Shown here in pieces: positions 46,948-58,019 of a stretch of DNA of 64,000 nt. Every line of letters begins with the position of its first letter. Positions within the stretch are counted from its first letter, which is position 1. The translations under genes were made by a program, and so were the position numbers. The stretch is from Acytostelium subglobosum LB1 (Eukaryota; Evosea; Eumycetozoa; Acytosteliales; Acytosteliaceae): contig NW_012236531.1 of assembly GCF_000787575.1 (NCBI RefSeq), positions 125,490 to 189,489 on the forward strand. The letters are read 5' to 3'. The notes under the pieces were generated by a model. It did no database searches. It was not told the DNA's origin and saw only the letters and a program-made list of their open reading frames with translations.

Positions 46948-47948
46948 ATGGGTAATTACCGATTTTGCCAAAAGTGTCACGTTGACGGCCAAGGTTTATN
47001 CATCCTAAACTCAAANGGCTTCTGCAAGGATGGATGCGAACCTTGTAATAGTTTAGTCAATTGTCCTTCTGTCGATTCCAGTANATTTCATATAGAGGAG
47101 AGAGGAATACTCAAGCAAAAGAAAACATCTAAGAAGATAAAGGAGAAGTCAGACAAAAAGAAAAAACAAAAAGAGAGAGAGCAAGCAGCCAAACAAAAGA
47201 AGGAGGACGATGATAAGGCTAAAGCTGAGAGGCTCAAAAAGCAGGAAGAGAGTAGGGCGAAAGAGGATCTGAAGAAAAGAGACAAACTAAGAAGGACAAG
47301 TATGTGTTTGGTATTATTGTGGAATGTTTATTAATTTGATGACTAATTCAATATTAATAAGCTGATTTAGCAACACAGGTTACTTCAAGGACAACACCAA
47401 CCGAGAGGGTAGCCATTGATGTTTATAAGTCTCATGTTGAACTTCTCCCAAGCGCACTCACTAACATGGTCCAGTTCACTCAAACAATCAATCGAATCGA
47501 TGAGCCTCAATCACATGATCAATCAACACACTCCAGCATTGGTCTATCATGTTCAAACCCACTGGAAACAACATTCGTGGCGTTTCTAACCAATCAGAAG
47601 TCCCTTTCTTCACTCGACCGGGATGTAGCAGTGTTAGAGGAATATCTGGACAAGATGAAGAATAAGAGAACATTGATCGCCAGTTTGGTGAATCATGTCA
47701 ATGATTCCTATCAACAATCAGACATGGACTTGTTATTTGGTGTAACACCTGGAAGCAGTATCAACAGCCTTTCCAGTAGCAGAGGCAGGAGCATCATCCA
47801 AAGCAACCAGAGCAGGTACACTCGACCTACTCCTTATTCCCGCAAAATAACTTTTGATGAGTTATTGAGCGATGATGAGTCTGGCGATGATACTTTTGAT
47901 GATGATGATGATGAAAATGATGATGATATGGACCATCCATCCGATTAA
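46948..47948 (+). CDS. Cys-rich / Lys-rich coiled-coil protein with acidic tail
   Basis: Exons 46948-47299 and 47371-47948 (acceptor at 47370; an alternative acceptor at 47361 adds three codons) encode about 309 residues. Three undetermined bases (47000, 47016, 47083) fall in codons 18, 23 and 46. Residues 7-40 have Cys-x2-Cys and a Cys-x3-Cys-x2-Cys pair, a possible zinc-binding site. Residues 55-115 are a highly charged Lys/Glu helix (KKQKEREQAAKQKKEDD). The second exon has an ordered part (RVAIDVYKSHVELLPSAL and LDRDVAVLEEYLDKM, the latter coiled) and an Asp-rich end. The family is not recognised. Confidence 0.65.
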
Positions 47949-48549
47949 ATAAACAATTTATAAATGTAATATTATTTATTCAGACAAAATATATTTCATA
48001 TTTAATAATATTTTATTTTGTGCCCAATAATAATAAATAAATAAAATTATTTCCATTCTATCCTTCCAAAAGTGAACTTTCAAACTTCATAATTCAAAAT
48101 TCAAAACTTTGTCAAGAACTTGAATCAGGAGGACAATATAACATAATTAATTGATATATATTAATAAATTGATTGATTGATTATATATATGACTTGTGAT
48201 TATTATTTATTATGTTTGGAAACAAACAACATGCCTGGAGATACTTGTACTCCCAGTGAGTGAACTGATACGTTTGCCATTTGAATTGGAGATGAGTATA
48301 CATGAGTGGTGTGAGTGCAACAGAGGAATAGTGTAACCTACACTCATCAGATCTGTATGGTTGACACTCAGTCTCGGCATTTGGCTCATCGAAACATTGT
48401 GGATCATTTCAAACAAACATATCAACTTTCACAATTTGAGAACTAAATGTAAATAATATAACATATTTATTTAATGTGTAGAAGATAGAGGTATACATAT
48501 ATGACCCGTAAGCCTAACCCTTATTGTGAAACGAACATCATATAGTTGT
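47949..48549. other. Convergent 3' spacer
   Basis: About 600 bp, very AT-rich (47950-48060), between the stop codons of the Cys/Lys-rich gene and the bZIP gene. No gene is supported. Confidence 0.45.
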
Positions 48550-49811
48550 TTAAAAGACATTCTTGGACTTTACAAAGGTTTGCCTAGACGGTGAGTTGGG
48601 GAAGTAACTGGCTCCATCGTTGGCAAAGTAACAATTGCTCGGTGATGATGACAGTGATGAGTGGATAGGTGATGAAGATGGAGAGGTGATCGAAAGTATC
48701 GATGAGAATGATGCCAAAGGCGGCGTGAACGAAGATGGATGGCTATTGGACAGCTGTGGCAGTGGACGAGGCAGGGGCGAGAAGGAGAGCGGATGCTGTT
48801 GTGAAGGAGTTGGCGATGTCGATACGTAGAGTGATGTACATGGTGAGTTATTGCCAGCGGCCAATGATGCCGACAGCATGCTACCATCACCTTGGATAAG
48901 GGAGAAGTCACGATAACGTTTGGAATGATGTTGATGTTGATGTTGATGATGATGTTGATGTTGTTGTTGTTGATGATGATGATGTTTCATTGATGTAGAC
49001 AACATTGATGGTCCCCCGCCACTGACACTACCACCACTTCCAATCACTGATATTGATGGTAGATGACGAGATCCCTTATCATCAGACACGCTCAAGTTGG
49101 ATATTGATATGTTGTTGAACTTGTCTATGTATCTATCTTGTTGTTGGAGCTGATCACCCAGCACTGTGTTGTGGATTGGTGATGAAGATGCCGAAGATGA
49201 ACTTGGCGAGTTGATATCTGATAACAACAATGGATTATTGTTGTTGTTGTTGTTGGACGATGATGTATGAGTTGATGACACTCCATTGTTAAGTATACTT
49301 CTGTTTCCTGCCAGATGGAAAGTGCCTCCTGGACTCTTGACCTGTTGCTGAGGCAGATGTTGTTGTTTTGGTAATGTATGAGCGATGGGCTTGAAGCCAC
49401 TTGCCACATCTTGTACTAATAGTTGCTCATTGTCCATTGCCACACCAGTTGATTTAGCCAGCTGTGCCAGCGTAGACTTGAGTTCCCTATTCTTTTTTAG
49501 AGAATGATCAATCTTCTCCTCCAACTGAGCGATCTTCATATTAACCTCACTCTGTGACATTGTAAGTTTCTCAGTGTTGGCAATTAATTGATTACGTTCA
49601 CTTTCCAACTTCTCCACTACAGCCTCCAGTTTATCCAAGTAATCCTTCTTCCTCTCTCTATATTGTGCAGCAGATTGTCTATTCTGCATTTGTCTACTCT
49701 CAAGTTTTGTAAGTATATTGTATTATTGATGGTCCTTTGGACGAGTCCTCGTCACTCATACCTTATCCTTTTCTTCTTGACATCGTCATGGCCATCCCCA
49801 TCATACATCAT
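48550..49811 (-). CDS. bZIP transcription factor
   Basis: Exon 1 (49811-49762) and exon 2 (49693-48550) encode 397 residues. The intron splits the basic region: splicing creates KKKRIRQ before MQNRQSAAQYRERKK, giving the diagnostic N-x7-R core (NRQSAAQYR). The leucine zipper follows for about 60 residues (LDKLEAVVEKLESE, then LTMSQSEVNMKIAQLEEKI). The start is the tandem ATG at 49811, placing the DNA-binding domain at the extreme N-terminus (residue 10 onward). Residues 110-390 are Ser/Gln/His/Pro-rich and probably act in activation or regulation. bZIP factors bind DNA as dimers; in Dictyostelia they include cell-fate regulators of the Dim family, but I do not assign an orthologue. Confidence 0.9.
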
Positions 49812-51241
49812 TCATTGTAGGTGAAGATGGGAAATCCATTGTTGGCGGTAATCATGTCTTGTTGTTGATAGGAAGGAATATAATGTTCCAGAAATTTTGG
49901 AAAGTCAGCTGATAGAATGATGATCACGTGATTAGGTGTGTATGGTAAACGATGTGAGGTGATGATGATGGCGAAGATGATAGTGACGGTGACTAGTTTG
50001 CTAGCTTGTTAGGGGAATGGACACCTTGATGGAGGGGAATGGGGAATAATAATAAATGATGATAATGAGACACCTTTGGTTGAATAATGATGTAGTTGTG
50101 GCTTTGGTTGATGGAGATCAATGGTAACCAGCCAGCCAGGCCAGTTGGTTAGGTAGGCAGACAAGGGTATGGAGAGAGCGCGCGCACGAGCACTGTTAAC
50201 AACGCAGCGCCTCTATTTATGTCCTCACGATCACTCACTTACTCACTTACTCACTCATAAACACAAAACCCCCTATTCACTCCGATGATTGAAGTTGATT
50301 GATGGATTAATGATGGATGGTTGGTTGGATGCTTTTCAACACCCCTTTGAATTACATCATTACCGGAAGAGAGCAAAGCAACAACACACTGCCACACTAC
50401 CACTGGAAACAGCAACAACACTACCAACAAACAATGGTTGGTTGGCTGATCACATTTGATAAGATGAATGTTGTTGATCATCTGAGTACAATAGGATTGT
50501 GAAGTATTTATGGATTGGTGCGACAATCAAACAAGCACATTGTGCTGATGTTGACACCCATACCACATCCATCCATCCATGTGATGAGTGTTTAGTTGAT
50601 TGAACCACCTTTAGATGCCACTACTTCAAAGGCAATGACCACAGATGTACATTGGATATATAACACACACACCCCTACTTATATGGTGGTTGATCAATCA
50701 CTCACTACCACCCATATTGGTATTCACCCACAACAACAATGATGATGATCGATCACTACCACACTCACTTCTTAACATCAATGATTACTTTCCATAAAAG
50801 GGTGGATGTGGTAGTGATCACTTAAAGCAGAAGTGAATTGAGTGTATGTGTTATCAATGCGTGTTAGTATTGGTGTGTTAGAGTTATAGAGACAGAGTCA
50901 TAATTCAAATAAAGTCACTGACAATCCACTGATTGATGTGTATATGCATGTTCAATAATGAAAAGATGTCCTGAAGTAAGTATTGCCCAAATAATCACAT
51001 AACACAGAGTTGTGTCATATGTCTACCATCTTGAATCAAAATTTACTCTTGATCAAATAATAATTAAAAATAATAATAAATATCTATTAGTTGGAACTCC
51101 GGAAAAATCCCATGTATTTAAAGTTCCCTCATTATGTCTTGGACACTCTGGTCTGAGCATACCTTCAACCCCGACCTAGATGACAAGATGAAAAACGAAT
51201 AATCATACATACATTCATTCATTCTATTAAACAAAGAAATA
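49812..51241. promoter_or_regulatory. 1.4-kb divergent intergenic region
   Basis: Lies between the bZIP start (-) and the ILEI-repeat start (+). It shows a GCGCGC patch at 50177-50186, ACTC repeats at 50228-50256 and many direct CCATCCAT/TGGTTGG motifs. No coding frame or RNA gene is supported. The length is unusual for this compact window and fits a regulated transcription factor gene. Confidence 0.4.
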
Positions 51242-53879
51242 ATGTATACAATAATTGATGCCAAAACAACTTTAGCAGATTCAACACTAAAAACATGGAA
51301 GTGTATGGAATTGATTTACGATGTTGTAAGACGAGGTGTGGCAGGTGACATAAATTTGTGGACAACAGGCTCTCCCTTCCTCCCATTCATGAAACTTCGC
51401 CCTTTCAAATGGTCAGACGATCAGTTGTTCATGGATTTTGTCAACAGAATCACACCAGGCAATGCAGTGGCAGTGATCATCAATCAATGTACATCACCAC
51501 TCAGCCCACTCTTCATTCGAGCATTCTCCAAACTAGGCGCAACAATCATCAATAGAGTTGGCACACTGTCAACACCATGCTACTGTATGATTGGTCACAA
51601 GGGCATGCAACCTGGCGCCGCACTTGAATCATGTGGCGACCCTCTGATCAAACCAGTCATTGTTCGACATGAATTTCAATCATATGGAACTGAATACTTG
51701 ATCCCTCATTATGAACTTGGTGATGATGGATTGCTCAGCCCAGTTTTGAAATATGATGGATGTTGGAAACCCTGTACAATGAGGATTGATGGAGTCAATG
51801 TGATCGCATTTACGAAAGACTTGGAGATGGACTACCGAAGAAGTGTTGCCTACAAAACCTTTAAATCAAACGAGAACAACATGTTGTGTAAATACCTTGA
51901 TTCGATACCCAATGACACTATTGTACTATTAATGACAAGAGGCTCTGAAGCCAAGACAACTTTGGAACAATCACCACTTGCAGTCGAGCGAATCAAACAA
52001 CTTTTCTCAAGCCAACACATTGATGAATACATGTCGTCTTCATCTTCAACACAAGGCCATTGTTGGTACATTCTATCAAAGAAGTCACAGATATCATCAA
52101 TCCCATTACTTGAAGGTACCTCAACTGACATTGCAAGACCTTGTCGAGGCTCATACTATAACAATGGTTATAATTATGGTTCAGGCTCTGGTAGATTCAG
52201 CATGACATTGGCATCACAAGTTGGAACTCGTAAAGACGATTTTGATTGGCCACCAGGTATCATTACAATGATAACAAAGAGTGAGATCAATGGAGAGGTG
52301 TTGGAGACAAAGAGATACAACATGGAGTTACCAGGTGATTATGGATCAAATGAGTTGGTCAATGACATCCTTAATAATCTAGCAGTTGGCACGATGGCTT
52401 TGGTGACTACCGCCAATCTACCTTCATACTTTGTCATTTCTGACAGGTTGGCATTTGCACTCAGCACACTTGGAGCTCAATGTTCATATGATATCAATGG
52501 TGGTGACAAGAGTTGCTACAGTTTGATTGGAAGGAAGGGTGCTGCGATTGGAACAGTTCCAGAGTTGTTGTCCAATGGTCCTACTTCACTCTTTGCCAAT
52601 TTTCAATCCGACTGCTCTATCAAAACATTCTTTGACGTTGATATCACACCCTCATCTCGCTCAAATGTAAGTGACGCGTTCAAATACAAATTGGAGCTAT
52701 CCCAATCACTCGCTAACCCACTCAATCAATCAATCAAAAAAGAGTAACCCAAGATTCAGGATCAATACAAGGGAGATTAAGAATGAATCAACAATGATCG
52801 TTGATGGAATCAACATTGTCACAATCAATCAATACAATGGAAGTGTGATTGATCCTGGAAGTTACAATGATCATTATGATGGACTTGATCAATTCATTTC
52901 CTGGTTACCTTTGGGCACCATCATCCTCATGGCAACCTCCACATCAACCAATGGCACAGCCTCAATCTCACCTCAATCTCGTGCAAGTATCAGAGATTAT
53001 CTTGGGTCCACAGATATTCTATCGTTCAACAATTTCAAACAACAAACATTTTGTTTGATTGGTGTTGTTGAATACCAAAAGAATAATCACCATCGATTGA
53101 TTAGTGAATGTTTATCACCATTGGTTGATAAGGTCCATCAACCATCATGTCATATGAGAGTACCATTCCAACCTCAAAGCAACAACAATAACATGGATAT
53201 TGATGATGAACAGAATGGATACACAATCAATCTCAAATCATTGATCTCTTCAATCTCAAGTATATCAGCGAATGGATGTGATTATAGACTACCATCAGAC
53301 AATGTACATGGCCACAAGGAAGTTATATTGATAGACCCAAGGAGTGGACAAACAACACGTCTGGACATATTATCATTATCAGATAGTTGGGAATCATTCC
53401 ATACAATGTTACAAGATTTGGAGAATGGTACCATTGTTATCATGTCCATTCACAAGTCAATTGGAAGTGCTCAATCTAGAACTGCATTACATTCATCAAT
53501 GTCATTGATTGGTGCATGCAAGTTCATCAATATCAAACCAAACTCTTCATATTGTGTGATTGGAATGAAAGGGACAACTCCTGGATCAGCAGTTGAGGCA
53601 TACAGTGAAGATGGTGACCAATCATTAAGTATCTCGGCATGGATACCAGAGACATTCAACTCACCATTTGAAGAGCAATTGGAGTTGGATAGGAGAATAA
53701 TAAGAGATCATGTCAGAGGAAAACTTGAAGATGACGGTATCTATGAGGAAGATGAAATTGAAGATGAATATCAAACCCCGACACCTTTTGGATATATTAT
53801 TAATCATCTAGGCGATCAACAATGTCTGTTTCAAGTTCCTTTGCTCAACTACTATGTAAACAACATCAACCCAACTTGA
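51242..53879 (+). CDS. Tandem five-module ILEI/FAM3-like domain protein
   Basis: Exons 51242-52666 and 52743-53879 (phase 0, 76-nt intron) encode 853 residues. Five modules recur every 150-167 residues. Each ends in an aromatic/Cys-x-IG strand: CYCMIGHKG near residue 113, CWYILSKKS near 274, CYSLIGRKG near 425, FCLIGVVE near 578 and YCVIGMKG near 745. Each is preceded by a G-T-hydrophobic strand (GNAVAVIIN, NDTIVLLMT, VGTMALVTT, LGTIILMAT, NGTIVIMSI). This is the pattern of the ILEI domain of FAM3 cytokine-like proteins and glycosyltransferase stems. Modules 2 and 4 have lost part of the KG loop. No signal peptide is visible at the N-terminus. Function unknown; carbohydrate or protein binding is the family-based guess. 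Confidence 0.78.
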
Positions 53880-53932
53880 GATTGTCGATACATTCAATTA
53901 AATCTTTATTCATAAATATAATAACTTTAAGT

Positions 53933-55162
53933 TTAATTGTTCATTGTTTTTGGTGCCTTTTGAGGGGGTTTACCTTCGTTGGCGGTCTTCTTGGAGCTTG
54001 GTCTTGGGCTGGGAGTTGGTGACTTAGAGGTGGTAGTTAATGAGGTAGTTGATATCTGTACGAATAAATCATCATAAATTGACTGGCCAAATCTTGGATC
54101 ATGCGAGAGATTAATATGTCTTTGTTGGACCTGTAGGCCTTCACCCCTCTTGAGCTTTCTCTCCATCACCCAGACATAAGTACCTTGCGCCAATGAGTCG
54201 TCCTTTCGGAAAACAATGACCAAGACAACGTCATCCTCTATACGATACTTGATTTGAGTGTTGTCATTGTCTAGGAAGACTGAGTTTGCTGGTGCCTCAT
54301 TCTTGAGTGCCTTCCTTATAACTCCGTTGGCCTTTAGACCCGTAACTCCAAGATCGACACCTGCCTCCTTCTCCTGAGTGTAAGTTCCATTAATGTTTCC
54401 TTTGATCACAACAGTCAGTTTGGTATCAGAGCTGTTGATCAATCCAATCTTGGACTTCTTAAGAGGTCCAAACTGGCTCCCTTGAAGGAATACTGACTTT
54501 ACTCTTGGTCTTGAGCCTGAGAGAGGAGGAGGTGATTGTTGAGTATCCAATACAGAGCAGGCTTGAGTTGACAGGGGAGGCGATGGGGTTGGGGAAGGGG
54601 AAGTTGGGAGTGATCCAGAACGAGTCTTCAATTGTGAGGTACTTGATGAGGTGGTTGACATTGATGATGTAGAAGTGGAAGTAGGGGAGGCGGGTATTGG
54701 AGTGGAGATGGGACGAGTCTTTGGTGTTGGTAGAGGAAGTTTATAGACTGAAGGAGAGTAGTCAAGTGGAGGAGGTGCTGATGGTGATGGGGTTTCAGAG
54801 GTCAGATCATTGTGATGGTAGTGTTGAGGAGAGGGAGAGGTTTGATAATAATGTTGATGATGATGATGATGTTGATGATGTTGATGATGTTGGTATGGTG
54901 GATTATAAGAAGGTTGAAAGTTTTGTTGCTGAGGGATAGGAGGAGAATGAGTTTGAAATATGGGTTGTGGAGCATATTGAGGTGAATGTAATGGTGAAGG
55001 AGGATAAACTATTATATTATTATGAGATGGTTGATATTGGGGTGGACTTTGGAATACATTTATAACAGGTGGAACTACATGGACGACAGGAACCACAGTA
55101 TTTATATATGTAGTATAGACTTGATGTTGTTGAGACATTGTCTTGGCGTTATTATATGACAT
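53933..55162 (-). CDS. Proline-rich protein with C-terminal globular domain, unknown
   Basis: A single exon of 409 residues. Residues 30-225 are Pro/Ser/His/Gln-rich with PPQYQPS, HHQHH runs and many SPxP motifs, suitable for SH3 or WW partners. Residues 230-360 are ordered, alternating strands and charged turns: KSVFLQGSQFGPLKKSKIG, TKLTVVIKGNINGTYT, DVVLVIVFRKDDS and YVWVMERKLKRGEGL. The tail is Lys/Pro/Ser-rich. No membrane segment, signal peptide or known catalytic motif. The stop codon lies only 53 bp from that of the ILEI-repeat gene on the other strand, so the 3' untranslated regions must overlap or be very short. Family not recognised. Confidence 0.75.
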   Translation of the reverse strand: MSYNNAKTMSQQHQVYTTYINTVVPVVHVVPPVINVFQSPPQYQPSHNNIIVYPPSPLHSPQYAPQPIFQTHSPPIPQQQNFQPSYNPPYQHHQHHQHHHHHQHYYQTSPSPQHYHHNDLTSETPSPSAPPPLDYSPSVYKLPLPTPKTRPISTPIPASPTSTSTSSMSTTSSSTSQLKTRSGSLPTSPSPTPSPPLSTQACSVLDTQQSPPPLSGSRPRVKSVFLQGSQFGPLKKSKIGLINSSDTKLTVVIKGNINGTYTQEKEAGVDLGVTGLKANGVIRKALKNEAPANSVFLDNDNTQIKYRIEDDVVLVIVFRKDDSLAQGTYVWVMERKLKRGEGLQVQQRHINLSHDPRFGQSIYDDLFVQISTTSLTTTSKSPTPSPRPSSKKTANEGKPPQKAPKTMNN

Positions 55163-55751
55163 TTATATTTTTTTGATTGATTGATTGTTATTTGTTTGAT
55201 TCCTCGATCAATTGAATTCATTATCTTTTAAAGATGTCTTTCCATTCAGAAACAACTGGATATTCTTCCGACATCCATCCAAAAACAGATCCAATCAATC
55301 AAAACCGAATATTCGTATCCCAAATTTAAAGTATAAGCCTTGTCTGGGAATAGACACTCCCAATGACATCCAACCCAACTCATGAATTATGCTGACACTT
55401 GTCTATAAATCGATCATAGTTGTCCTCGTGACCAAACTTAATGATATAAAAATAGAGTGTGGCCCTTTTGGAGGTCCTTTGTCCTTTCGCATGACCTGCC
55501 ACACCAAACCCATCCAAATTGCAAAAGGAGCTGTTTTTAGCAGTTTTCAAAATTGGCAACTTACAAAGTTACTCGCGATGAGCTGGAACGGGAACCTGGA
55601 AGATGGTCAGTCAGTCAGACTGACTGATGATGTCGGTCATGAAGAGATGTCGGCCTGAGTGATCTAGTGAGTATTTGTTCAATCACACATACTACATTTT
55701 ATGTTTGAATGATTGATTGAATGACTGATGGACATGATGACTGATCAATTC
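55163..55751. other. Intergenic spacer
   Basis: About 590 bp between two minus-strand genes. A small open frame at 55389-55658 (+) lacks family features. No RNA gene seen. Confidence 0.4.
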
Positions 55752-56702
55752 TTAATAATAACCTCTAGTTGGCATCTTTAACTCTTTGTCCACGATGGTG
55801 ATGGTCTTGCCAGTGTCGACATTGACGTGCAGTTTGTAGATCTCCCAGTCAAAGAACCATGATGTCTTCTTGCGTAGTATGGCCTCGATGTGACCATCCT
55901 GTGCTCCGCCATCATTGGACTTCATCTCAATGTCCTCGGGTGCCTGCACGACGACCTCTCCCTCCTTGGGGGGCGGGGGCACGAAGCGGCGGATGGGAAT
56001 GGTGAATGAGGCGCTGCACTCGGTGCCGCCCTCCTCCAGCGAGATGGTGCCAATGATTGGGTCGGTAAAGCATTCGTACCATTTCAGCGGAGCGACCACA
56101 CCGCCAAAGCACTGCATCGACTCGAGATCGCCCTTGACCTTGTTCATGACGATGCGATAAGGCATCGACGACCTTAGATAGGACTCGTAGAAGAGGAATC
56201 CAATGGTGCCCACAATGACACTGGTGAACGTTCCCCACTTGAGTCTATGGATGACTTTCTCCTTGAATGTCTTTTCTTTCTTTGGTTCCTCTTCTCTTTG
56301 TTGTTCTTGTTGTGTTTCTCCATCTGCTGCTGCTCCATCCTTCTTTGTTTCGCTGCCTTCTTCTTGTTTTTGTTGTTGTGTATCTGGTTGTGTTTGTGTT
56401 GTAGATGGTGTGGCTGTTTCGGAAGGTGTTGATGGTGTGGTCGAGGTAGTTGATGTACTTGATTCCTCAGTTGTTGATGAAGTTGGTGGCTTTGTTGTTG
56501 TTGAGCTATATTGTCTGATGAATGATACATTGAGATTGTTGTTGTGTGGCATTGATGATGATGTTGAGAACATTGCACTCCTCAATAATGATGATTGAAC
56601 ATTATGTATCTGTTGTGTTGAAATCGATAATCTTCTAAATAACATCGTTGTGTTGTTGTTGTTGCCAACAATCAATCTTCTACCTGCAGCTGACAATAAC
56701 AT
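55752..56702 (-). CDS. Mitochondrial membrane protein, Coa1/Tim21-like
   Basis: A single exon of 316 residues. The N-terminus (MLLSAAGRRLIVG, then LFRRLSISTQQ) has Arg and Ser and no acids, typical of a mitochondrial presequence. A Thr/Ser/Gln/Glu-rich linker (65-145) leads to one transmembrane helix (WGTFTSVIVGTIGFLFY, about 153-170) and an intermembrane-space-type domain: SYLRSSMPYRIVMNKVKGD, TECSASFTIPIRRF, WEIYKLHVNVDTGKTITI. The sequence of one TM and this alpha/beta domain fits the Coa1 or Tim21 families, which act in cytochrome oxidase assembly and inner-membrane import. Which of the two is not decided. Confidence 0.7.
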   Translation of the reverse strand: MLLSAAGRRLIVGNNNNTTMLFRRLSISTQQIHNVQSSLLRSAMFSTSSSMPHNNNLNVSFIRQYSSTTTKPPTSSTTEESSTSTTSTTPSTPSETATPSTTQTQPDTQQQKQEEGSETKKDGAAADGETQQEQQREEEPKKEKTFKEKVIHRLKWGTFTSVIVGTIGFLFYESYLRSSMPYRIVMNKVKGDLESMQCFGGVVAPLKWYECFTDPIIGTISLEEGGTECSASFTIPIRRFVPPPPKEGEVVVQAPEDIEMKSNDGGAQDGHIEAILRKKTSWFFDWEIYKLHVNVDTGKTITIVDKELKMPTRGYY

Positions 56703-56903
56703 GTTATGTTATAAATATAAATATATCTGTCTTTAATTGTATACGTTGTAAATAATGAATGAAAGAATGAATAATCAGAGTCCCGACTCAATCAATCTCT
56801 GGCACATGTGAATGAACACGCGAATCATTCGTTGTCTTGGTGTCAAAAAAGACGACCAAGCACATGAGATGATGTTTTTGCAAACAAGGATCATCCACAT
56901 TAA

Positions 56904-57687
56904 TCAATGTTGTTTGGTGAACTTGGCATTCTTGTTACTTTTGCTGCCAGTTGGAATAAGCAATCCTCCAATGGCAAATATACAACTTGTGACTAGGTAT
57001 GCATATTAGTATCATCAAGCTTGGTCATTATAATAACACTTACAGAATGTAATGTACTTGAACAAATCGAACCAACCTCCATAAAAGAGATAGTTTAACT
57101 TTTGTTGTCTTGTAGCTCCATTCTCATACCTAGAGTATGAATGAAGTGAAGTGATGTTAGGTTGAGCAAGATAGTGAGTGATATGTGAGGACTGACACTT
57201 ACATTACCAAAACTTGGTAGTGAACAAAGTTCTCGGAAAGATCACTTATCATGTATAATAGTGGAATGAACATTAATAGTTTGAATGGCTTAGTGTTGAA
57301 CAATGGATAAGAGAACGCTTGTAGTGATAATAATACACCGGCTATAGTGAATGGTAGTACCACATCATAACCATCGGCATACATCGACTTGTAAAGACTC
57401 CTCTCATATCTTGTGAATTTGTCCAACTCTGCCAGTCCCTCCTCTGCCGTGTATCCTGCAATGAATGAGTCCAACATCTATATATGTTGTAGTTATAAGT
57501 AAGTGCCGAGAGTTTCAAAGACATGTTGTGTATGTCTCTTGTGTTTACATACCCTGCCATTGGTCACCTTTGGTACAAGTTCGACATTTAAGTAGTAGAA
57601 GATGTAGACCGAGAGTGATAATGATGTCACTAGCAACAAGTAGCTTCGTGAGTACTTGGCCAATATATCAGTTATTCTATATAACAT
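56904..57687 (-). CDS. Small polytopic membrane protein, unknown
   Basis: Four exons, 57687-57553, 57477-57203, 57129-57044 and 56992-56904, encode 194 residues in frame. Four hydrophobic helices are apparent: YLLLVTSLSLSVYIFYYL, VVLPFTIAGVLLSLQAF, KLLMFIPLLYMISDL and CIFAIGGLLIPTG. The loop after helix 1 carries a charged patch (EEGLAELDKFTRYERSLYK) and the C-terminus is basic (SKSNKNAKFTKQH), suggesting cytosolic location. An in-frame ATG pair at 57735 would add 16 residues, but that stretch is ATCA-repeat sequence like untranslated leaders elsewhere. No family recognised. Confidence 0.65.
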
Positions 57688-57731
57688 TGTTGATTGAATG
57701 ATTGATTGAATGATGGTTGAATAAATGAACA

Positions 57732-57965
57732 TCATCTGATTAGCAATTTAAAGTATCTCCCCAAACATGGTGATGTTGCAAGTTGCGGGCGGTAGTTTGG
57801 TGGCAAAACATTCATCCTCTTGCCAAAGGACTCATTGATGAATGGATGTGAGTCATCATTGACATGTAACCATGACCATAATGTAGTAGTAGAGCAAGGT
57901 ATGTATTGTAATAAATAGTATAGGTTGGTCATTTTTATTATGAACATGTTGGCGATGCTTGGCAT
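57732..57965 (-). CDS. Possible small protein, 77 aa
   Basis: An ATG-started frame between two minus-strand genes has even amino-acid composition and no repeat character (for example PFINESFGKRMNVLPPNYRP). It contains a hydrophobic start and a Trp-rich middle. Its stop overlaps the tandem ATG that precedes the small polytopic gene. There is no recognised family or splice evidence, so this is tentative. It could be an undetected 5' exon of the downstream gene. Confidence 0.3.
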   Translation of the reverse strand: MPSIANMFIIKMTNLYYLLQYIPCSTTTLWSWLHVNDDSHPFINESFGKRMNVLPPNYRPQLATSPCLGRYFKLLIR

Positions 57966-58019
57966 CTCTCGAGTCTACATACACTAGTGGCGTGGACATC
58001 CTCACCTCAATCACATCAA

